Shown: piece after piece, positions 24,089 to 36,677 of the stretch
Position numbering within the stretch: position 1 is the first letter of the stretch
How the letters are laid out: each line of letters begins with the position of its first letter
NCBI GenBank assembly: GCA_026120035.1
Contig: JALRME010000017.1
Location: 1 to 64,000, forward strand
DNA length: 64,000 bases
Source of the DNA: Coleophoma eucalyptorum
Taxonomy: Eukaryota; Ascomycota; Leotiomycetes; Helotiales; Dermateaceae
Direction: 5' to 3'
Notes under the pieces: generated by a model
What the model saw: only the letters and a program-made list of their open reading frames with translations
Database searches by the model: none
Told to the model about the DNA's origin: nothing
Position numbers and translations under genes: made by a program

Positions 24089-25716
24089 CATGGAGGATCA
24101 AATAATGTCCAAGGGGAAATCTGCAAGTTCTGGCCGTAGAATGGAGGTAGAAGGTTGCAGTTGACCTGTATCTTGGATCAGACAAACACGGCCCTCGACC
24201 CAATATGACCCGAACTGCAGACTACGGCCGTGATTTGCACACCGATTCCAATCGCTGAGCTGATACATTTAGACGACCTTTTCCATATCGAGAGGCATTG
24301 TACTCAAGGAAGGAGAATGGAGCTGTGCCGTCCGTCAGCATTCGATGCAGCAGCTGTTCCGATAACGAGTGTATGCTTCCACGCTACCAGTATGTCGTGA
24401 TTTCGATTACGGATTAGAACAGCACTAGCAAGGCGCAAGTAAAACGGCCGTATCTTTTTCCCTATCGCATTATTGTTAGATTCGTGGTTGGCAGCTTGAC
24501 GCGGCTCAAAGAGCTTGATTAGCAATGCATCTCTACTAGTGCTGCTTCTGTAAGGCGTAGCACATCACATACAGAGATGCGCCATCGGTATCTGTGCTAT
24601 GTGGTTGGCGGCATCTAGTGGTGCGGCAGGGACCATGTGTATTCACCCCCACCGATCCTTCGACACTTGAAAGCCTGCAATACATGGTAAGGCGGGAGCA
24701 GGGTTATAAGGGCGGGAGCAGGGATCGGAAGCACTTACTGTGCATTCACTAGACTACTAAACTAACAGTCAGCTAGCCTACTTTAAATTTATTAGTTAGT
24801 CAGTGCATATTAACCCTTTGTTAACAGTTAATTAGCAAGCTAAAGCTTAATTATTTAGTTGCTAATTAGTAATCTATTAAAAGTCATATCATGTTACTTA
24901 AAATATAATAATTCTTGTTTTATAATTAACAAAACTTAAATTTTAAACAAGAATGTTTAATTAATAACCTGTTTATTAAAAATTTAATGTATAAAAACAA
25001 TTAATATAAATTAGAAAAGTTTGCAATATTTATTTTTTAAGTTATGACTTTTATAAAAAAAATTTATTTAACAAATATGAAAAGAACCTATGATCAAAGG
25101 AATCAAACCGTAAGGAGTTCCGTTTTAGACATAGAAAGAGAAGAAAATTTGGTGTTGAGAAGCTGCATCCTCGCAGGTCCGTACTACAGCCGATTTATCG
25201 CGTAAGACAAGCGCCAATCCCTTTTACCCATACATCATGGGGCGTGGACTGTTATGCTCTTTCCTGAATGCTTGTTTCCCCTATGGTGAATGCGGGATAC
25301 TGTATTGCAAGGTCTCATTACGCTTCTCATTGGAGGAGAAAAGATTGACATTGGTTGATACTAAAGTATAGAAGAAGCTGCGAGAAATTTAGTATATGCA
25401 GTCAGCTTACGGTAATGGTAAAGGAGAAATTGGTCTCTAGATATCACTCTTTACACCTTGCACAAATATGGCTAGAGAAAACTAGGAAAGCAGCATGATA
25501 AACGGCAAAACAATATTTAGAGCGGACGCACATACTAGCATTGCTCTTCACACCTTGCACATACAGCGGTAAGGAAGTATTAGTGAGAGGGAGAGGGAGA
25601 AAGGAGTTAATTTGTGCACGCAGATACAGCTGTTAAATATCAAATGTCTCCCCCCCCCCACCACTTGATTGGAATAACACTTGTAGCCTTTCTAACCTTT
25701 ACTTGAAACAGACGAA
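24089..25716. other. Divergent intergenic region with an AT-rich block
   Basis: It lies between the b5-reductase start and the P450 start, which point away from each other. 24.09-24.75 kb has normal composition (b5-reductase promoter side), with a direct repeat GGCGGGAGCAGGG near 24691 and 24709. 24.77-25.08 kb is extremely AT-rich. Near the P450 start, a block containing CACCTTGCACA occurs twice about 100 bp apart (about 25453 and 25549), a possible regulatory repeat. No gene. Confidence 0.45.
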
Positions 25717-27615
25717 ATGCCTCTCGAAAGCAACCTCCAAGAATTCTTTGCTTCTAGAAGCACTCTCTCACTTGTCCTAATCACCTTTTTTGTCACATCA
25801 ATTGTACTCGTAACAATACGGTCGATCGCCAATCGTCTTCACAAAAGCTCCTCCATTCCCTTATACACCCCACGGACGGTGGCCGCGGGAGATTACAAGA
25901 AACGATGGTTATATGATAATCCAAGGGTTCTCCGAGAGGCATATAAGAAAGTAAGATATCACTACGATTCTATCTCTGTTTTAAAACTTGCTCATCACGG
26001 CACAGTTCCCCAAGACTCTTTTCCAAATATGGACAAACCAAGGAAACCAGATTTGTCTCCCAGCGCGTTACATTGATGAAGTGAAGATGTTGCCAGACAC
26101 AAAATTCCCATCTGCATTGCGGGATGTACGATAAGGTCACAATTTCGTCGTCTGGATATCATAGCTAAGTAACGTATCGATAGTTCTTTCTTGGGCATTA
26201 TCTATGGCCAGTCGACCCAAGGAAATTGGACTACAGTCAAGCGGGCCTTCACAAAGATCTGACCAAGCATTTGCGTGAGTTGTATTACTATCCTCTTGAC
26301 GACATGATTGCGTATCAAAAACATTGGATTAATCGATCTTGCACTCTAGCTTCCATGTTCGAGGATTCGATTGAAGGCGCCGCCAGTCTGATTCCTCGTG
26401 AATTTCCCGAATGTAAAGGTACGAATATCCTTCCGTGCTCAGTCTTGGCACAGTCTGATAAAGTTTGCCTGTAGATTGGACTCCGCTCAAGGTATATCCA
26501 CGTGCTCTGAGAATCGTGAGTCGAATCAACACAAAGTCGCTTGTCGGGAACGGTCTTCAGAACAATGATGAGTGGGTCGATCTAAATACTCATGTAAGTG
26601 AAAAATAGGCACCGAGTGAGGCCTACTAATAGACGGAATGTAGTACGCGAGAAACCTCTTCTATTCGTCAGCCAAGCTTCGACTCTTCCCTGAATTTCTG
26701 CAGCCCGTGGTTAAATACTTCATTCCCGAACTCCGTAATGTTTGGGACTGTCACCGTCGAGCGCAGAAAATCATAGCCCCTATCCTAGCCCAGCGAGTTG
26801 CTAATGAAGAGAACCGTAATTCTAAATATAAAAAGCCACAGGACTCGATTGAATGGCTCCGGGATGACATGAAAAACGCCAAAGATAAGAACGATCCACA
26901 TTTGCACGCCATTATGCAGCTCCTCTTCGGGGCGCTGAGCATGAATACAACCAGCCAGTTGATCACAAACTGCCTATTTAATCTTGCTACGTACCCTGAG
27001 TACGTGCCGATTTTAAGGCAGGAGATTGAGGAGACGTTAAAAAAGAACAGAGGTCAATGGACATTGAGTAGTATGGCAGAGCTGCAAAAATTGGATAGTT
27101 TTGTCAAGGAATCGCTGCGGTATAATGGACACTTGACTCGTGAGTAAATATCTTTCCCTTTCATGAGACAGAAGTGGTAGGGTTCTAAGTCTACAACAGT
27201 CACTTTTCAACGAATTGCGCGAGAAACCATCACTCTATCGGATGGAGCGGTTATCCCCAAGGGCTCGACGCTATTTTCGCCGGCGAATGCAATCAACTTT
27301 GATCCCGAAATCTATGACAATCCAGAGACTTTTGATGGTCTGCGTTTCTACAAGCTTCGACATGGGTCGCCGGAAATGGAGAGGAAGTATCAACTGAGCA
27401 GCCTCGCGGTGGACCAGATGCAGTTTGGAGCGGGCAGACACGCATGTCCGGGACGGGCTATGGCTAGTAATCAAGTCAAGATCATCATGACACATTTTCT
27501 GGAAAACTTTGAACTGAAGCTGAAAGATGGCGAGGTGCAACCGCCGAAGTCAGTTGACTATCAGACCAATCAGTACGCAAATCCAGAGGGGGAGATATTG
27601 TTCAAAAGTAGATAG
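25717..27615 (+). CDS. Cytochrome P450 monooxygenase 1
   Basis: Six exons: 25717-25950, 26006-26125, 26184-26418, 26475-26593, 26644-27139 and 27200-27615. All five introns are GT-AG, 50-60 nt. The spliced product is about 539 aa, the usual size. It has an N-terminal membrane anchor (LSLVLITFFVTSIVLVTI). The I-helix region reads FGALSMNTTS, with Asn-Thr where an acid-Thr pair is common. The ExxR motif is KESLR, and the haem loop is FGAGRHACPGR with Cys484 as iron ligand. Early segments such as LFQIWTNQGNQ and LPARYIDEVKMLP resemble the fungal ent-kaurene oxidase/CYP68-like group. It should oxidise a hydrophobic substrate at the ER. What first looks like a frameshift near 26080 vanishes when the 25951-26005 intron is removed. 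Confidence 0.9.
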
Positions 27616-29400
27616 TCGCGAGATATATGCAGCTTGATGCTTTAAGTTTGTCTCATAGAATAGAAAGTTATTTTGACAGATTATTAAACCTCTGAGTTAT
27701 ACAGTCATCTTGTCAAATTAGAAGCTATGTAATGCTAACTTCTCCTTTTAATAGCAAAAGTACGAGCCTAGCTAGATATACTTACTATTCTTAACATTTT
27801 TAACAAAGTACTATCACTAGTTAAGCAATTATAAGAACTTAAATCATAACAGAGCGTGTAGACTAGTAAATAAGCTTTGTTCTTGATTATTGTTGGTCTA
27901 CCCCTTTTTCCGCTGTATACTGACAGGTCAAAAATGTGGGGTAAAAATGTAGATATGATTCTTTTAAGTGAGTGCTATAGACGGCTTATAAATACACCTA
28001 TTCTGTTTGTAGTACAAATAGAATAGGTACCGATTCGACCTCCGTTCGTAGGAATACATAATTATAAACGAGTGTTATAACGATATTCCAACAATTATAA
28101 CTAATATAAATTAATTTATAATTTTCTTTGCTTTTTTAAAAAATTATTTTCTTATAACTTATTCAGTGCAACTTAATGTTACATGAATAAAATTATTAAT
28201 TTATAGTTTGTTAATATAATTTTATAATAAACAAACCTTGAAGTCTATCTATCTAGAACAATACAAGGTAAGGTAGTTCACTTCATTCTCCCAGAATAGA
28301 ACAAAAATGAAATAAAGACACAAGTGACTAGGAGTCTCAAATGAATGGTTCCTATTATGACATAACTAAAGAAGAGCTACGAAAGAGTTTTTGATCGTAA
28401 CTGAATATCTGAAATTGACCTAGGTAATAGGCTGTCGGGTTTGTGAAGGACTCTCTGTAGTTGACGAAACTGTATAACTGCCAGGGACCAATATATACGC
28501 TTCGCTGAGCTGGGATAAGGTTCCTCCGATCGGCTATATTCTACCGTTCCGCGGTCTCGTCTCATTCCACCGGTATTAAACAAACAGTAAAGAAAGTTTT
28601 TAAGCCAAAGCTCATATTCTTAACTAGAGTAGTTATCTAAGTAACAAGACTATATAAGTGTGACTTAAGAGTTAACTTTAGTATACGAAGTTAAGCCTAG
28701 AGCACATGATCGGGGCGCAATTTGTCACATGACACTGTACTGTCATGTGACCGGGCAGGGTTTCATGTGATGGGGGTTATATAAGAGTTTTGCGCTCGGG
28801 CGCAATACTGTCGTCTTTTGGCTTAGGTAGCAGAAAGGGAAGCTTACACACTATGATATTTAGTTTTATAAGACACTATAACGTTAGACAAGTACTTAAA
28901 ATGAAAGGAGTAAATGTTAAGAGTTACATTTGTAAAGTAGTCTTAAAGTTCTATAGTAATATATAGATTAGCTTACAAACTATAATAAACAACTATAAGC
29001 AATAGTATACATATATAACGCTTATAAATAACAGATAGCTTGGTTTTTAACATATAAGTAAGCAAGAGTAAATTTTAGGAACCAGTAATTAGTTTTTTTT
29101 CTATATAAACAGCCTTTATAACTTAAACCATATGTATCTAACTACAAGCTTTTACAAAAGTTATACTAAAGATCCTTAGACGCTTAGTAAAGAATTGTCT
29201 TTTATATACTCTAATTAGCCGAACTAAATGATAATTTGTGTATAAGAAGCGGTCGAATTGGGTATGTAAAGGGTAATTCTTCACTGAGCGTCTGATTTAT
29301 AAGAATAACCTTGATGATGTAGTTGTTTTCCATCTTGATCCTTGATAATATCTGCGCTTAGTGATTTATATTAAGCCTATGGCTCGGAACTCCATTGATG
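27616..29400. other. AT-rich block with a palindrome and a probable LTR remnant
   Basis: About 1.8 kb of very AT-rich DNA without coding capacity. At 28724-28751 an inverted repeat has 11-bp perfect arms (GTCACATGACA) and a 6-bp centre, followed by further CATGTGA copies and TTATATAAG at about 28776. This resembles a retroelement LTR promoter. The minus-strand frame 28377-28583 has no known domain. Confidence 0.45.
28724..28751. promoter_or_regulatory. CACATGA-type palindrome, 11-bp arms
   Basis: GTCACATGACA, six bases, then TGTCATGTGAC. Each arm holds a CACATG/CATGTG E-box-like core. A TATA-like sequence follows 25 bp downstream. It may be a basic helix-loop-helix site or part of an LTR promoter; the sequence alone does not decide. 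Confidence 0.45.
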
Positions 29401-30000
29401 AGAACTGTTCATTATATCTCTTCTCGCATCTCTGTGCCCAGCGTGGACCGCCACTTTCTCTTACCCTTGAGCCCTTCCGCGTCTCTGGGTGTATTTGTGT
29501 ATCTCACAAAGTCTTCGCTGGTGGGTTGAGATGATCCAAGTGACGTCAGCGAGTAGTCCTGAGGTTCGTAGCTGCCATTTGTACCGGACCCTAACTTTGC
29601 TCGAGGATGGTTGCCTTTTCCTTCTCCTCCTTCTCCTAGACACCGGATCTCCCTTGTTTCCTCGATGCCGTGCTGGATCTCCATAAGCGAGTGCTTACAT
29701 TGTTAGTTACTCGCGTTCTGCTGACAGATTCGGGGACGCCTTCGATGATCGTGGGGGGCGACAATGATTGGTAGTGGCTTTGGCCGTGTTGATCATGACC
29801 TTGTAGCGGTGCTGCTTCGTCGCGGCGTGTGATGCCGTCGAGGTAGAGGGGAGTTCATCCCGGCAACACGGGAATCGGAGATCGGATGTCGGGGGGTTCT
29901 CATCGATCTGGCCGGGGCCGTAAATATGATATTGCTGACTCAGGATGCTATGTCGCCAGTCCGTGTTCGTCCCCCCTGTAGCCCAAGGTATGTCAGCTTA
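29401..30000 (-). pseudogene. Possible remnant of an unidentified gene
   Basis: Base composition returns to normal and minus-strand frames are open in pieces: about 29980-29712 gives TDWRHSILSQQYHIYGPGQ and an Arg/Lys/Ser-rich stretch; 29684-29412 gives a 90-aa frame rich in Gly, Glu and Ser. The low-complexity hydrophilic character recalls the linker of a fungal regulator, but no domain is recognisable and no gene model could be closed. It could also be the FAS beta promoter read backwards by chance. Confidence 0.2.
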
Positions 30001-30321
30001 GTAGGGGCTCAATAGGGCTGGGTGTCTCACACGGCACGACCCTCCGCGCTGCACACTCAGCTCTGCACAGACAATCCAGGGGGACAAAGGTCGTCTAGAT
30101 TCGGTTCCAGGGTGGTACAACATAACATCAAACTTCATCTGGCATACTTGAACATTGTAAGAGATAGAGCTGCTCCCTCCATGATTCAGTCTCATTCCGG
30201 GTGCATGTTCATCGCAACTTGCACTCACACTCACACTCTCGACTCTCGTCTCTAGTTTGGCATAAATCACGCGACGACGACCCCTTCTGCAGGGACCGTC
30301 CGCAGGCACACGCAGAACACC

Positions 30322-33300
30322 ATGCACTACCAGACGACGTACTCAACGTCCGAAAGCCTGGTCACTGTCGGATCCAGCGATGAGATTCTCACCCCCCCCT
30401 CGGATGTCTCCCTGGCGGATTCACCTCCAGAGTTATTCCATGAGGACGAAGGGAACCTCATATCGACCTTGGTCCGCACCCTTAAGGACCCCAGTATCAT
30501 TCCGGCAGATCTCTATAATGTGGCGTCTGTGATGAGGGATCGTTTTCTCCAACATATCAGCAATCCGACCACGGCCGTTGATGAACTGTTACCTCATGAA
30601 TCGTCGCTAGAGCTGATCACGGACTTTCTCGACTTCAATGCAAAACTGATGCCCACGCGAGCAGGTGCCGAAAGAACGTCCAGGAGGAGGCTGCTTGTAG
30701 CCCTCCTCGACCATTTGGAGAGAAATATTCTGACGGATGACATCCATACCAGTGCGATGAGTGCGGTGAGATCATCAGACACCCCGGAGCGACCTGCGAA
30801 AATCATTCGATCGTACTACGCTGCGTGCAATGCGTCGTGTCGCCCCATATCTCAGCGCCAGTCTGCACTGCTCGATTCTGTCTCAGGTGGTCACTCCAAG
30901 CTATACGCCGTTCTTGGTGGTCAAGGAATCACGACTGCTTACCTGGAGGAGCTGCGCGAAATCCATACCATATATCACAGATACTTGGTAGATTATATCG
31001 ACACAATGGGGGAGTTCTTGAAATCCCTTGCATCCCATCCAGGCATCTGCCAATATTACCCAGACGGGTTGGATATCACCAAATGGCTACACCACCCGGA
31101 AACAACACCAGACGTTGGCTACCTTGCTGCACCCCGAGTCAGCTTCCCTATTATTGGTGTCCTCCAACTCGCGCATTATATGGTTAGCCTAAAGGTTTTG
31201 GGTCAAAGTCCCTCCACGTTCCTGCCGAGTCTTAGCGGCATAGCTGGCCACTCCCAAGGCTTGGTAGTCGCTACGGTAATCGCTGGCTCTGTCTCATGGC
31301 CGTCTTTTATCGACCTGAGTCGAACAGCAGTCGAGATACTGTTTTCGATTGGTCTTGTCGGCCAGCAGGTCTATCCCGAAACATCACCAGACCCAAAGGT
31401 AGTCGCGGATTCTGTCTCCAATGATGAAGGCATCCCGTCCTCTATGCTCAGCATTCGGGGCATCTCCGAAGCTCAAATCCAGGAGCACGTAGATGTGTCG
31501 AATAAATATCTACCCGAGGACAGAAAAATTTCGATTGCTCTGGCAAATGGGCCACGTAACTTCGTGGTTGCTGGACCTGCTACCTCACTATGTGGGCTCA
31601 ATGCACGGTTAAGGCGGTTCAAAGTGTCCTTAGAAGTTGACCAGACTCGAATACCATCAAAGGACCGTAAATCAACTCTCACGAACCACTTCCTCCCGAT
31701 AAGCGTGCCTTTCCATAGCAAATACCTACTGCCTGCAATTCCGATCCTGAGAAGGCGTCTTAGCCATATAATCTTACCCAGTAATAGTCTGCATATTCCG
31801 GTATACGACACCAATACTGGCGAAGACCTTAGCTCTTTGAATAATGAGAATATACTTGATAGGCTCGTAGACATGATCACAGTCACCCCTGTTTATTGGC
31901 TCAAGGCTTCAGCCTTCGAATCAGCGACTCATATCCTTGACTTTGGTCCTGGAGGCAGTTCTGGTATTGGTATTGTGACTAGCCACAATAAGCAAGGGAC
32001 TGGTGTTCGTGTTATTATGGCAGGCGCTTTGGTTGGTAAATCCTCTGAAGTCGGTTACAAGCCAGAACTTTTCAGTAGGAACAAAGATTCTATTGTGGAG
32101 TGTAAAAGTTGGGCAAGAAGCTTTTGCCCAAGACTGATTCGGACGGGCGACGGTCAAATTCACATTGATACAAGGCTGAGTAAGCTCTTGCAAATGCCAC
32201 CCATAATGGTTGCTGGGATGACGCCCACTACTGTATCCTGGAGATTTGTTTCAGCTACGATAAATGCTGGATATCACATTGAGTTAGCTGGTGGAGGCTA
32301 CCGTGACGCGGCCACCATGACAGCAGCATTAAAGAACATCGTGGGTTCAATTCCACCCGGACGAGGGGTTACTATCAACATCATATACGTCGACCCTCGT
32401 GCAATAGCATGGCAGATTCCACTTCTGGAAAAGCTCCATGATGAAGGAGTGCCAATTGATGGTCTGACCATTGGCGCTGGAGTACCATCAATCGAGATTG
32501 CCCAAAGATATATAAATGACCTTGGATTGAAGCACATTGCATTCAAACCTAGTTCGGTTAAAACAATCAAGCTAATCATCGACATTGCCAAAGCAAATCC
32601 AGCCTTTCCTATCATTTTACAATGGACTGGTGGTCGAGCCGGAGGTCATCATTCTTTTGAAGACTTCCACACGCCTATTTTGGAAGTATATGGTCAGATT
32701 CGAGATTGCGAAAATATCATTCTTGTCGCTGGTAGTGGCTTTGGCTCAGCCGAAGATGTTTATCCATACTTTACTGGCACATGGTCTAGAGCTTTTGGAT
32801 TTCCTCCAATGCCGTTTGATGGTGTGTTACTGGGAAGCCGCCTGATGACGGCAAAGGAAGCCTCCACGAGTCTGGAAGCTAAAAAGAAGATTGTCCAGGC
32901 TCAGGGGCTTCACGATAGCCAATGGGAAAAGACATATAAGGGAGCAGCAGGAGGAGTCATTACGGTCATCTCAGAGATGGGAGAGCCGATGCATGTCCTC
33001 GCAACTCGCGGCATGAGATTCTGGGCAGAAATGGATAGTATTTTTCGGATGGGCAAGGATCAGAAAACTGCTGAGCTAGAAAGAAAAAGCAGCTATATCA
33101 TCAAAAAGCTCAACGAAGACTTCCAAAAGGTCTGGTTTGGCAGGAATGCGGCAGGTGAAGCTGTGCAACTAAAGGAGATGACTTATCACGAAGTACTCCT
33201 CCGCATGGTTGAACTAATGTATATCAGTGCCAGGGGTCTCTGGATCGATAAATCATTGCAGATCCTTACAGGTGACTTCATTCGTCGGGTTGAGGAAAGG

Positions 33301-36300
33301 TTCGCAACGAGCATCAACAGTGGATTCATTCTTTCTGATTTTGCCGAACTCGATGACCCTCAAGTGGTTCTGGATACTCTTGGAAAAACTTATCCCGATA
33401 TCCTAGACCATATTATTACTCCGTTGGATGTTCATTTCTTCCTGTCGCTTTGTCTCCGCCCAGGCAAAAAACCGGTTCCTTTTGTTCCGGTCCTCGATGA
33501 GAATTTGGAGTTCTATTTTAAGAAAGATTCGCTTTGGCAGTCAGAAAATCTTTGGGCTGTTGTTGGTAATGATGCAGATCGTACTCAGATCTTGCAAGGA
33601 CCAGTAGCGGTTAAACACACGATGACATACGACGAACCTGTCCAGGACATCCTCGACTGCGTTAAGAATGGACTGGTTTCTTTGCTTAAAGATGCTTATA
33701 GTGGGGAGATTAGGAACGTTTCAGTTCAGGAGACTCTATCGGAAATAATGCCCGACGCTCATTGGTCTGACTCTGAAAGTAATGTATCTATCATCGAGTC
33801 TTCAGAGTCAGTCATCTACGCAATTTCTTCGGCACATGATGATTTACCTTCGCCAAGTTCGTGGTTTAGAATGATTGCAGGTGATCAATATACATGGCGT
33901 TATGCGCTGTTCGCTTCAGAAACTGTCATTTCCGGCACCAAACGGTTACCTAACCCTATTCGCAAAATCTGCATGCCGTCCAGTAACCTTCTTGTTGTTG
34001 TTGCAAACCATAGCGAGCCATCAACAATGGTTATCACCATCCAAGGTGCATCAGATTCGGAGGAGACAAGTACTATCGTGAAGATTAGGTTGCAGGGAAA
34101 CCAGAACATAGTTGTTGACTGTATACTAAGTCCAACACCTACTCATGTACAGCCAACCTTGCGGTTGGCGTTCTCATACCACCCGGATGAGATGTACGGG
34201 CCGATAAGGGAGATTTCAGATGGTTTACTTGATGAGGTTTCAGAATTCTATAGAAAGATTTGGTTTGGCGACCAACAAGTCGACTTTGATGCGCAACCTA
34301 TGCAAGAGTTCTCGGGAGAATCTATGACCATTACTCGGGAAGCAATTAGCTCTTTTCTCCAAGCCACCGGCAGTAGTTGCGAGACATATCTTAGCCGCGC
34401 TAATCAGGAACTGCCTGCGCCGTTGGATTTTGGAATTGTTATTGCTTGGAAAGCTCTCCTGGCACCAATATTTCTGAGGCAAATCGGTGGCAACATTCTC
34501 AAGCTGGTACACCTCTCCAACAAGTTCAAGCGCGTGGATGGAGCATGTACTTTAAGAGCTGGCGACGCAGTAGCGACTTCTTCCCGCATCACAGCAATTC
34601 GTATTCAGGATGCTGGCAAAGTGGTTGAGGTACTTGCAGTCATTACCAAGGATGGGAGTCCGGTGATGGAAGTTGTCACGCAATTCTTATATCGCGGAAA
34701 ATATACTGACTTTGAAACAACTTTTGAACGGAAAGTTGAAGTTCCGATGCAAGTCTATCTGAGTTCTCGAAAAGACGTAGAGATCCTTAAATCCAAGCCT
34801 TGGTTTCAATTGACCAACCCCGATTCGGTATTATTTAACAGGACCTTCATTTTCCGTCTTGAAACGACGCAGCTTGAGATGACGGATGCTTCTGGCACCG
34901 TATCTGTGATTGGCACTGTTTTCGAGAAGCAAGCCGCAGATGGTGAATGCTCAGTAGCCTTAATCAACCACACTACAGCACTCTCTTTAGGCAATCCAAT
35001 TTTGCGTTACCTTAAAACACATGGGAGCGAAGTTGAGGGTCCAGTTTTGCTCGAAAAGGCAATACCAATTCATGGTGCCCGTGGAATTGCACTATATCGG
35101 CCGATGTCTAGCGCTGCTTATGCAAAAGTCTCTAGAGATCTCAATCCTATACATGTGTCGCACACCTTTGCGTTGCTGGCAGATTTACCAGGTCCTATAG
35201 TTCATGGTATGCATACAAGCTCTGCCATTGGATCACTACTCGAAACTTGGACTGCCAAAGGGCGCATAGGTGCAGTGCGCAGTCTTGCAACCTCATTTGT
35301 TGGCATGGTCCTTCCGGATGATCCAATAGAAATCGAGTTCTGGCATACAGCTATGAGAAAAGGCTGCAAAGTGATCAAGATAACAGCCAAAAAGACGGAA
35401 AATGGTGAGGTGGTGTTGAAAGGCGAAGCTGAGGTGGAGCAGCAAAGATCTGCCTACCTGTTCACCGGTCAGGGCTCACAGGAACAGAACATGGGTATGG
35501 ACCTTTATGCAAGTAGCCCAATTGCTCGGTCTGTGTGGGATATGGCCGACAAATACTATTTAGATCATCATGGTCAGTTATCTATTCCTACTGATGATGC
35601 ACAATTGCTAACTCTTGTCTAGGTTTTGAGATCACAAAGATCGTCAGAGACAATCCAAAGGAGCTGACCATTCATTTTGGAGGAGTTAATGGCAGACGTA
35701 TTCGGCAGCATTATATTTCCTTGACTGTGCAGACTATTGATGATCATGGTCAGCCAATCTTAGAGAAAGTCTTCAAGGATATCAACGAGGACACAGAGTC
35801 CTATACTTTCCGCGCGCCAAAAGGCCTTCTCTTTGCAACGCAATTTACACAGGCGGCTATAACCCTACTAGAGCTTGCACGTTATAAGGATATGGAAGGG
35901 CGAGGCCTTATTCCGGACAACTGCAGCTTTGCGGGCCATTCCCTTGGAGAGTTTCCGGCCCTAGCAGCATTCGCGCAAATCATGTCGGTTGAGCAGTTAG
36001 TGGCAGCTTTATTCTACCGTGGCATGGCGATGCAAGTTGCCGTAAAACGTGACGAGCAAGGCGCATCAGACTACTCCTTATGTGCTGTCAACCCGAGTCG
36101 GATTTCGAAGCTTTTCGACGAAAGGATGTTACGCTTCGTTACCAAGTCCATTGCACAAGAGACTGGGTGGCTTCTGGAGATTGTGAATTTTAACATCTCA
36201 AACAGACAATATGTCTGTGCAGGACAGCTAATAGCACTCGATTGTCTTCAAAAGCTACTTGACTACATCTCAACCAAAAGGCTGAAGATTGAATGGTTTC

Positions 36301-36677
36301 ATCGACCTGGACGTGGGACTGATGATGAGAACGTGTTCTTATCGACTCTCCGTTCCATCGCACAAGAAGCCCAAGCAAGAGGAACAGTTATCGAACTAAA
36401 ACGAGGGACGGGAATTACACCTCTGGAAGGGATTGATGTGCCATTTCACTCGACTTTCCTTCGTCCAGGGGTTTCCACATTCCGTGAATTGCTAACATCA
36501 AAAATTGATCCGTCAAATATTGATGGGAAAAAGCTCATCAATAAATGGGTACCCAATCTCACGGGGAAGCCATTTAGAAATGATAGGAAGTATTTTGAAC
36601 ATGTTTATGATATTACAGGATCTGTGGTCCTTCAGAAAGTATTGAAAGAATGGACGGAGGTAGATTTAGTTAGGTAG
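30322..36677 (+). CDS. Fatty acid synthase beta subunit (cluster-specific)
   Basis: Exon 1 30322-35572, intron 35573-35622 (50 nt, with a TTGCTAACT branch site), exon 2 35623-36677; about 2101 aa, the normal size for fungal FAS beta. Domains in order: acetyltransferase with GHSQG (Ser311); enoyl reductase (about 610-900: PPIMVAGMTPTTVSW, GGGYRD, WTGGRAGGHHSFED, AGSGFGSAEDVYPY); dehydratase with a MaoC-like SRDLNPIHVSH...HGMHTSS stretch (about 1597-1635); malonyl/palmitoyl transferase starting at YLFTGQGSQEQNMGMDL, with GHSLGEF (Ser1857) in exon 2. It loads acetyl and malonyl units, does dehydration and enoyl reduction, and releases the acyl chain as a CoA ester. Partnered with FAS alpha on the same strand 3.5 kb away. 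A subtelomeric place among P450s argues for a secondary-metabolite FAS, not the housekeeping one. Confidence 0.95.

Noticed and set aside
26030..26230. Apparent frameshift and stops in P450 1
   Set aside because: Two ordinary introns (25951-26005 and 26126-26183) restore a continuous, family-like reading frame.
35573..35622. Premature stop splitting FAS beta into two proteins
   Set aside because: A 50-nt intron with branch site and TAG acceptor joins the transferase domain in frame.
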